From an uncultured Eubacteriales bacterium (GTDB lineage Bacteria > Bacillota_A > Clostridia > Oscillospirales > Oscillospiraceae), in the NCBI GenBank assembly GCA_949451265.1, contig CASTQR010000044.1:1-9992 (forward strand): a DNA stretch of 9,992 bases, written 5' to 3'. The position numbers and the translations under genes were made by a program. The notes under the pieces were generated by a model. It ran no database searches, was not told where the DNA came from, and saw only the letters and a list, made by a program, of their open reading frames with translations. Every line of letters starts with the position of its first letter. Within the stretch, counting starts at the first letter, position 1. This document shows, piece by piece, positions 5,625-9,992 of this stretch.

Positions 5625-6707
5625 ATGAAGCGTGTCATCTGCCTGTTTTCCGCCCTGCTGCTGCTGTTCCTGACCGCCTGCGGCGACACCACCGGCGAAC
5701 CCACCGCCACCCCGGAGGTCACGCCCACCCCCGCCCCCACCGCCACGCCGGAGCCCACCCCGGAGCCCACCCCGGAACCCCTCCGGGAGCCCCTCACCGG
5801 CCTGGCCTGCGAGGAGGATCTGTCCGGTGTCCGGCCCGTGGCCGTCATGCTGAACAATTTGAAGGCCGCCCTGCCCCAGCAGGGGAACAGCCAGGCGGAT
5901 ATTATCTATGAGGTGCTGGCCGAGGGCGGCATTACCCGGATGCTTGGGGTGTACCAGCACCCGGAGAAGGTGGGGCTCATCGGCTCCGTCCGCTCCGCCC
6001 GGCAGTATTACTGGGAGCTGGCCCAGGGCCACGACGCCGTCTACATCCACGCCGGCGGCAGTCCCGAGTTCTACGAGACCAAGAGCCGCCTGGGCCTGTT
6101 CACCGTGGACGGGGTCAACGGCTACTACTCCTCTGCGGCGGCCGGGATGTTCTGGCGGGACCGGGAGCGCATCGCCGGCCACCGCTACGCCGTGGAGCAT
6201 TCCCTGCTGACCTCCGGCGAGGCCATCACCGCCATGCTGGCTAAAGAGGACAGGAGTGCCCACGCCGAGGGCTACCGGTACGAGATGGCTTTTGCCGACG
6301 ACGGCACCCCCGCGGTTGGCCAGAACGCCGTCACCGTCACCGTTCCCTTCTCCAACTACAAATCCGGCCTGTTCCACTATGACGCGGCCACCAGGCTGTA
6401 CGCCGTGGAGGAGTACGGCCAGCCCTACATTGACGGCAACGACAACACCCAGGTGGCGGTTACCAACCTGATCGTGGTGCAGACCACCTGCACCGTGGTG
6501 GACGACAAGGGCCGGATCGTGGTGGATCTGTCCTCCGGCAGCGGCTGGTTCGCCTGCGGCGGCAAGATCGCCCCCATCACCTGGAAGAAGGGGGACGCCA
6601 GCCAGCAGCTTCGCTATTTTAATGAGGACGGCTCCCCCCTGACCCTGGGCCGGGGCAAGAGCTACGTCTGCATCATCCCCACCAACCGCACCGTCACCGC
6701 TGAATAG
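5625..6707 (+). CDS. DUF3048 (YerB-like) lipoprotein
   Basis: A 360-aa lipoprotein with an MKR start, a hydrophobic core and lipobox LTAC at residues 16-19 (lipidated Cys19). A low-complexity Pro/Thr/Glu linker at about 26-52 (TPEPTPEP type) then spaces the folded part from the membrane. The conserved DUF3048 opening follows: RPVAVMLNN, then SQADIIYEVLAEGGITRMLGVYQ (residues ~70-113), then VGLIGSVRSARQYYWELA and a C-terminal half ending in a beta-rich region (VVDLSSGSGWF, YVCIIP). The family is widespread in Firmicutes; its role at the cell surface is not established. AGGAGGG lies six bases before ATG 5625. It has its own promoter, and the next gene follows 67 bases later without a visible terminator between them. 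The linker is encoded by near-identical 12-base units prone to length change. Confidence 0.93.
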   Translation: MKRVICLFSALLLLFLTACGDTTGEPTATPEVTPTPAPTATPEPTPEPTPEPLREPLTGLACEEDLSGVRPVAVMLNNLKAALPQQGNSQADIIYEVLAEGGITRMLGVYQHPEKVGLIGSVRSARQYYWELAQGHDAVYIHAGGSPEFYETKSRLGLFTVDGVNGYYSSAAAGMFWRDRERIAGHRYAVEHSLLTSGEAITAMLAKEDRSAHAEGYRYEMAFADDGTPAVGQNAVTVTVPFSNYKSGLFHYDAATRLYAVEEYGQPYIDGNDNTQVAVTNLIVVQTTCTVVDDKGRIVVDLSSGSGWFACGGKIAPITWKKGDASQQLRYFNEDGSPLTLGRGKSYVCIIPTNRTVTAE

Positions 6708-6774
6708 ATTTTTCCAGCATAGCGGCCCTGTCCCGGCGCAAACTATCCTTGTGACAAAAAAGGAGGTTTGCACC

Positions 6775-6996
6775 ATGATGTTTCTGGACAAGATCGCCCT
6801 GGCCCTGTCCATCATCGGCGGGCTGAACTGGGGGCTCATCGGGCTGCTGAACTTCGACCTGGTGGCCTTTATCAGCGGCGGCTCCGGCACCTGGCTGGCC
6901 CGCATCATCTACACCATCGTGGGTCTGGCGGCCCTGTGGTGCCTCACCCTGCTGTTCCGCCCGGAGGAGAACCGGACCCGGCACAGCGCCGCGTAA
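6775..6996 (+). CDS. DUF378 small membrane protein
   Basis: A 73-aa integral membrane protein with two hydrophobic segments (about residues 3-25 and 40-61). The DUF378 signature is clear: LDKIAL, GGLNWGLIGLLNFDLVAF (15-32) and RIIYTIVGLAAL (43-54). The family is common in bacteria and has no known function. I chose ATG 6775 because AGGAGG (6761-6766) is eight bases upstream; the following ATG at 6778 is a second possibility, and the GTG further up at 6751 lies before the ribosome binding site. No convincing promoter is visible in the 67 bases after the DUF3048 gene, so it may be read through from there. A terminator follows. Confidence 0.9.
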   Translation: MMFLDKIALALSIIGGLNWGLIGLLNFDLVAFISGGSGTWLARIIYTIVGLAALWCLTLLFRPEENRTRHSAA

Positions 6997-7030
6997 ACCC
7001 GCGGGGGCTGAGGAAAACGCTGTCAGAGGA

Positions 7031-7069
7031 ACAGCCGCACGGCGTTGAGGCGCCGCGCGGCTGTCTTTT
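7031..7069 (+). terminator. Intrinsic terminator after the DUF378 gene
   Basis: ACAGCCGC pairs with GCGGCTGT, then after one A-C mismatch CGGCG pairs with CGCCG, closing a 5-base loop. CTTTT follows on the plus strand (7065-7069). It lies between convergent transcription units, so it may also stop transcripts coming leftward from the catalase remnant, though there the tail is only TTCC. Confidence 0.75.
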
Positions 7070-7079
7070 GCCGATCGTC

Positions 7080-7266
7080 CTACCTGGAAAATTTGGGGGC
7101 GCTGACCTCGTTCCCGGCGAAGGCGTTGGAGCCAGGGTTGGACATGGAGAAATACATCTTCGCCGCTTTGGTGGTGCCGAAGTCCCGGTTGGAGCAGGGC
7201 GGCGTACTGGGGGTTGGGGCGCTCCACGCCCACCGGGTGGAACAGTGCTTTTTCGTGCTTGAACAT
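7080..7266 (-). pseudogene. Remnant of a manganese-containing catalase gene
   Basis: From ATG 7266, preceded by AGGAGG with seven-base spacing, the frame reads MFKHEKALFHPVGVERPNPQ and YAALLQ, the typical N-terminus of manganese catalases and the related CotJC spore-coat proteins. After about 25 codons (near 7190) the sense shifts to another frame, which reads RDFGTTKAAKMYFSMSNPGS, then NAFAGNEVSAPKFSR and a TAG at 7080-7082. I take this as the C-terminal tail of the same protein. Intact members run to roughly 200-300 residues, so the four-helix core with all manganese ligands is missing. The first frame runs on into the antisense of the DUF378 gene and is not a real product. The C-terminal assignment is less sure than the N-terminal one. 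No promoter of its own is clear; it lies 70 bases after the DUF2804 gene. Confidence 0.68.
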
Positions 7267-7336
7267 AGCGATACCTCCTGTCTGCCGGTAGCTTTCCACG
7301 GTTTGGGAAAACTATGCGGGACAGGGGCGGCGGGTT

Positions 7337-8338
7337 TTACCAGCGGTTTACCGCGTGTTCGATAAAGCCCGGCAGGCCGCGGAAGGCCGCCCGGCCCCTG
7401 TCCGTCTCGGCCCAGCCGCTGAACAGGCCGTAGACCTGGTGGCAATGGGTGTCCACCACTGCCAGCTTTCGCTCGGTGTAGTTGTCGTAGAGAGGGGTAA
7501 AGGCCAGCTCCAGCCGCCCGTCCTCCTCCGTCAGCCGCCAGGGGTCCAGGTAACCGCCCTCCATCTTTAGCTGGAGCGTCCCCAGCTTGTAGGCGTTCCG
7601 GCGGTAGAAAAACACGTTTTCCGTGGCGTGGCTCAGATCCCCGAAGCCCCAGCCGATGTTCAGGCCCAGCTCCGCCCCGTCCACCACAGCGGACAGGCTC
7701 CCCCACCACCACTCATGGCGGTAGGGCCAGATGCCCCGGCCCCAGTCCAGCAGGCCAGACGCGCCGTCCAGGCTGACGGCCAGGTCCCCGAAGCGGGCGA
7801 AGCCGGAGGCCCGGTAGTAGTTCTCCTTGTAGTTGAGGTAGAACTGGCGGGGTTTGGCGAAGGGGGTGGCGATGACCATTTTTTCGTTGACGGGGTCGTT
7901 CTCCGCCTCAACGCGTACCTCCGCCTCCCCCCACCGGGCGCTCCGGCCCCGGAAGGTGAGCCGGCGGACGGCCTCCGTCACCTCGAAGCGCAGAAGGAAA
8001 TTCCTGTCCCGGTACTCGTTGACGCTGGCCCCCTCCGGGTTTCGATCCAGGGGAAGGACCCGGAACAGCTTCAGCCGCCCCTCCTCCCGCTTCTCCCCGG
8101 TGTCCAGGTTCAGCAGGGTGACGGCGGCGTTGCAGGCGTAGGACAGGTGGCCGATGGTGAGCTGTACCGCCCAGTGATCCCGGAGGAACTGGTAGAAATT
8201 CCACTCCTTCAAATTGATGGGGGTGCTCCGGGCGCTTTCCCGGTTGTAGACGTAGTTCATCCGCCTGGCCCAACCCGGCTGGGCGATCCGCCCCTCTCCG
8301 TCCAGCAGGAGGGCCTTCTCCGTGATCTCCCGCTGCAT
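7337..8338 (-). CDS. DUF2804 domain-containing protein
   Basis: A 333-aa soluble protein covering the whole DUF2804 family. It begins MQREITEKALLLDGEGRIAQ and continues with LKEWNFYQF (43-51) and TIGHLSYA. The characteristic second half has EWWWGSLSAVVDGAELGLNIG (209-229), the TEN motif (239-241), DPWRLTEEDGRLELAFTPLY (265-284) and HQVYGLFSG (300-308). There is no signal peptide or membrane helix. Function is unknown; a lipid- or small-ligand-binding beta-barrel has been suggested for related folds, but nothing here proves it. Two ATGs are possible: 8341, which overlaps the MFS stop as TAATG, and 8338. GGGAGGG ends three bases before the first and six before the second, so 8338 is preferred. 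It is co-transcribed with the MFS transporter gene. Confidence 0.85.
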   Translation of the reverse strand: MQREITEKALLLDGEGRIAQPGWARRMNYVYNRESARSTPINLKEWNFYQFLRDHWAVQLTIGHLSYACNAAVTLLNLDTGEKREEGRLKLFRVLPLDRNPEGASVNEYRDRNFLLRFEVTEAVRRLTFRGRSARWGEAEVRVEAENDPVNEKMVIATPFAKPRQFYLNYKENYYRASGFARFGDLAVSLDGASGLLDWGRGIWPYRHEWWWGSLSAVVDGAELGLNIGWGFGDLSHATENVFFYRRNAYKLGTLQLKMEGGYLDPWRLTEEDGRLELAFTPLYDNYTERKLAVVDTHCHQVYGLFSGWAETDRGRAAFRGLPGFIEHAVNRW

Positions 8339-8340
8339 CA

Positions 8341-9768
8341 TTAGCCCTCCCGCTTGGCCGCGATGCGCCTGGCGTACTCCCGCCACGCGAAGAACAGGGG
8401 AATGAAAGTCAGCAGCACCAGCACCCCGGCGTACAGGAACAGGTTCTCCTGGGGCACGTCGATGGGGTTGCCGTACACGTCCCGCAGGGCCTGGTCCTGG
8501 GGGGTGCCCTTGATGATGGCGTTGCCCACCAGGGTGCCGATGAACATGGGGATCAGGGTGAAGAACATGATCCGCACCCCCTCGAACTGGCCCTTGTTCT
8601 TCTCCGGGAACAGGCCCCGCACCCAGATCATGCCCGTCTGCATGATCAGCACGTACCCGGTGCCGATGAGGAACACGCACAGGAACAGGGGCAGGTTTTT
8701 CGCCGCGAACAGGTTCCCGGTGTCCACACAGGAGCCGTCCTTGATCAGGGCGGAGATCAGCAGCAGCCCCGCCGCATTGGTGGCCACGGCGATGGTGGTG
8801 ACGATGGGGATCCGGTCCCCGTTGATGAGCTGGATGAAGGGGATGGACACCAGCACCGCCAGCAGCAGGGAGATGCCCTCCACCAGCCCCATGTCCCCGG
8901 CGGTGAAGCCGATGTCGTAGATCATCCAGTTCCCCATGTGGACGAAGTAGAAGTTGAAGGGGATGAAGAACATACAGCTCACCAGGCAGGCCAGCAGCAT
9001 CTCCTTGTTCTCCTTCCGGCCCTTGAGGGTGGAGAAGCGGAAGATGGCGGTGAGCTGTTCCCGGAACGTGCCCTCCCGGGCGGGCCGGAGCCGGGGGGCG
9101 TCCTTCATGAGGAACAGGGAGATCAGCCCCATGGCGACGACAAACAGGCCCATGCCCCAGAACAGGAGCTGGTAATTGTCCAGCGCCGGGGAGTAGGCGT
9201 CGGTGCCCACGGTGGGGTTGCCGGCGTTCACCAGCATACCGCCCACCACGGTGCCCACCACCGTGCCGAAGATAGGCATAGCGGCCAGGGCTGCCCCCAC
9301 CTGGCCCTTGTTGGTGTCATCGGTGTGGTCGTTGAGCCAGGCGTTGTAGCCGCAGTCGCAGCCCATGGAGCCGAAAAAGCTCATCACCGCGTCCGCCAGC
9401 ACCACCAGGAAGCCCAAAAACGCCACCGACAGGGCGGGCAGGGACGAGCGCACATACTCCGTCAGCCCGAAGATAATGGTGGTGATCCCCCAGATGATAT
9501 AGCCGATGGAGACGTACTTTTTCCGCTTGCCCTCCCGGTCGGACATGGTGCCGAACACGAAGGTGGACACGGTGGTCACCAGGGCGCTGATGATCACCAT
9601 CCAGGTGACGATGTTCACGTCCCCGGCGATTTTGGCGTAGACAAAGGTGTTGAACCACTGGTTTTCCATGTTCCAGCACAGCTGGCCCGCCACGCCCATC
9701 CCCCAGACTACCGCCCAGAACTGGAGGGCCCCCATGGCCCCGTAGGTCTTTTTTGGTTTGCTTGACAT
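8341..9768 (-). CDS. MFS transporter, GPH/MelB-like
   Basis: A 475-aa polytopic membrane protein with about twelve hydrophobic segments. The MFS loop motif GTMSDREGKRKKY (73-85) has the form seen in the glycoside-pentoside-hexuronide:cation symporter (MelB-like) branch, suggesting import or export of a sugar-like solute coupled to H+ or Na+. The substrate cannot be read from the sequence. I chose ATG 9768 because AAGGGAG lies eight bases upstream and GAGG three bases upstream; an in-frame extension to 9942 would add 58 non-membrane residues and run past the inferred transcription start. The stop overlaps the start of the DUF2804 gene, so the two are coupled. The leader carries a strong hairpin and a short direct repeat. 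The pairing suggests that the DUF2804 protein acts on or senses the transported compound (inference). Confidence 0.9.
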   Translation of the reverse strand: MSSKPKKTYGAMGALQFWAVVWGMGVAGQLCWNMENQWFNTFVYAKIAGDVNIVTWMVIISALVTTVSTFVFGTMSDREGKRKKYVSIGYIIWGITTIIFGLTEYVRSSLPALSVAFLGFLVVLADAVMSFFGSMGCDCGYNAWLNDHTDDTNKGQVGAALAAMPIFGTVVGTVVGGMLVNAGNPTVGTDAYSPALDNYQLLFWGMGLFVVAMGLISLFLMKDAPRLRPAREGTFREQLTAIFRFSTLKGRKENKEMLLACLVSCMFFIPFNFYFVHMGNWMIYDIGFTAGDMGLVEGISLLLAVLVSIPFIQLINGDRIPIVTTIAVATNAAGLLLISALIKDGSCVDTGNLFAAKNLPLFLCVFLIGTGYVLIMQTGMIWVRGLFPEKNKGQFEGVRIMFFTLIPMFIGTLVGNAIIKGTPQDQALRDVYGNPIDVPQENLFLYAGVLVLLTFIPLFFAWREYARRIAAKREG

Positions 9769-9792
9769 TTTCCTCGCTCCCTTGCCTTGATG

Positions 9793-9823
9793 GGCGGCAG
9801 GGGACAAAAAAATCCCGGCCGCC
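9793..9823 (-). promoter_or_regulatory. Leader hairpin before the MFS gene
   Basis: In the leftward transcript GGCGGC pairs with GCCGCC (9818-9823 with 9793-9798) and, inside a small internal loop, GGGA pairs with TCCC (9813-9816 with 9801-9804), with a U-rich 8-base loop. The hairpin lies about 25 bases before the start codon. No T-run follows it, so it is not a terminator; it may stabilise the mRNA or affect translation. Confidence 0.45.
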
Positions 9824-9858
9824 TTGCTCTGTTTCCGTACAAAAACGTGCAGTCGGGC

Positions 9859-9881
9859 CAGGTCATTTGGTTTGCAGGTCA
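9859..9881. repeat. Direct repeat CAGGTCA, possible operator
   Basis: CAGGTCA occurs at 9859-9865 and 9875-9881, 16 bases apart start to start, right at the inferred transcription start of the MFS-DUF2804 operon (near 9880). Such placement would suit an operator for an unknown regulator, but two 7-mers are weak evidence. Confidence 0.3.
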
Positions 9882-9886
9882 AGCCC

Positions 9887-9915
9887 ATTGTAACAGCTTG
9901 GACGGGGATTTGCAA
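9887..9915 (-). promoter_or_regulatory. Promoter of the MFS-DUF2804 operon
   Basis: On the minus strand a -35 TTGCAA (9910-9915) and a -10 TACAAT (9887-9892) are 17 bases apart, with the start near 9880 and a leader of about 112 bases. Upstream, 9916-9992 is A+T-rich with no gene visible; it probably belongs to the control region shared with whatever lies beyond the window. Confidence 0.65.
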
Positions 9916-9992
9916 GGAATTGGGAAAATTTCGTGGGGGCAAAATGTCAAGACTAAATTACAAAAAATTATAAAAAGTTTTTAATAGCCCTA

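Noticed and set aside
6751..6774. GTG start extending the DUF378 protein by eight residues
   Set aside because: The AGGAGG site lies inside this extension and points to ATG 6775; the family signature begins after that Met.
5538..6908. Long minus-strand open frame (about 456 codons) opposite the DUF3048 gene
   Set aside because: It is antisense to a clear DUF3048 gene, is low-complexity (Gly/Val/His/Gln rich) and has no ribosome binding site; such shadows are expected in G+C-rich DNA.
8938..9765. Plus-strand open frame (about 275 codons) opposite the MFS gene
   Set aside because: Very His/Gly/Gln/Glu-rich with no recognisable domain; antisense to a convincing transporter.
9769..9942. N-terminal extension of the MFS protein to an upstream ATG
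   Set aside because: The extra residues are not membrane-like, there is no ribosome binding site, and the extension covers the promoter and the inferred start of transcription.
9945..9950. Second TTGACA on the minus strand upstream of the MFS gene
   Set aside because: The hexamer 17 bases downstream is TTTCCC, not a -10 box; the promoter at 9887-9915 is far better.

Overview
The window is visibly G+C-rich, with G/C dominating third codon positions. It has strong Shine-Dalgarno sites (AGGAGG/GGAGGG), sigma-70-type promoters and the family set of a Gram-positive anaerobe: an LplB-type permease, LacI regulator, YesL-like protein, DUF3048 lipoprotein, solo B3/B4 protein, DUF378 and a manganese-catalase remnant. 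This fits a Clostridia genome, probably a high-GC gut Oscillospiraceae relative (Flavonifractor/Pseudoflavonifractor-like). That placement is inferred from gene content, not from a marker gene. The region looks chromosomal; no mobile element, CRISPR array, rRNA or tRNA was found.

Left part (1-4461): a carbohydrate-uptake locus read in two directions from one 372-bp control region. Leftward runs an LplB-type sugar ABC permease; its partner permease and binding protein are expected just outside the window. Rightward runs a tight four-gene operon: LacI-family repressor, single-pass membrane protein, small lipoprotein and YesL/DUF624-like membrane protein. The control region holds at least five TGAAA-type operator-like sites, placed next to or just inside both promoters. 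The likely logic is one repressor controlling itself, its accessory proteins and the divergent transporter. A 28-bp perfect palindrome closes the operon.

Middle (4477-7069): a leftward solo B3/B4-domain protein preceded by a long leader containing a very good intrinsic terminator (an attenuator, or the end of a small RNA). Then come a rightward DUF3048 lipoprotein with its own promoter, and a 73-residue DUF378 membrane protein followed by a shared terminator.

Right part (7080-9992), all leftward: an MFS/GPH-type transporter and a DUF2804 protein overlapping at TAATG, with a clear promoter at 9887-9915. Downstream is the remnant of a manganese catalase gene that kept its ribosome binding site and both ends but lost the centre.

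No clearly new multi-gene system is evident. The best leads are the attenuated B3/B4 leader, the multi-operator control region with its uncharacterised membrane protein/lipoprotein pair, the MFS-DUF2804 pair and the deleted catalase.
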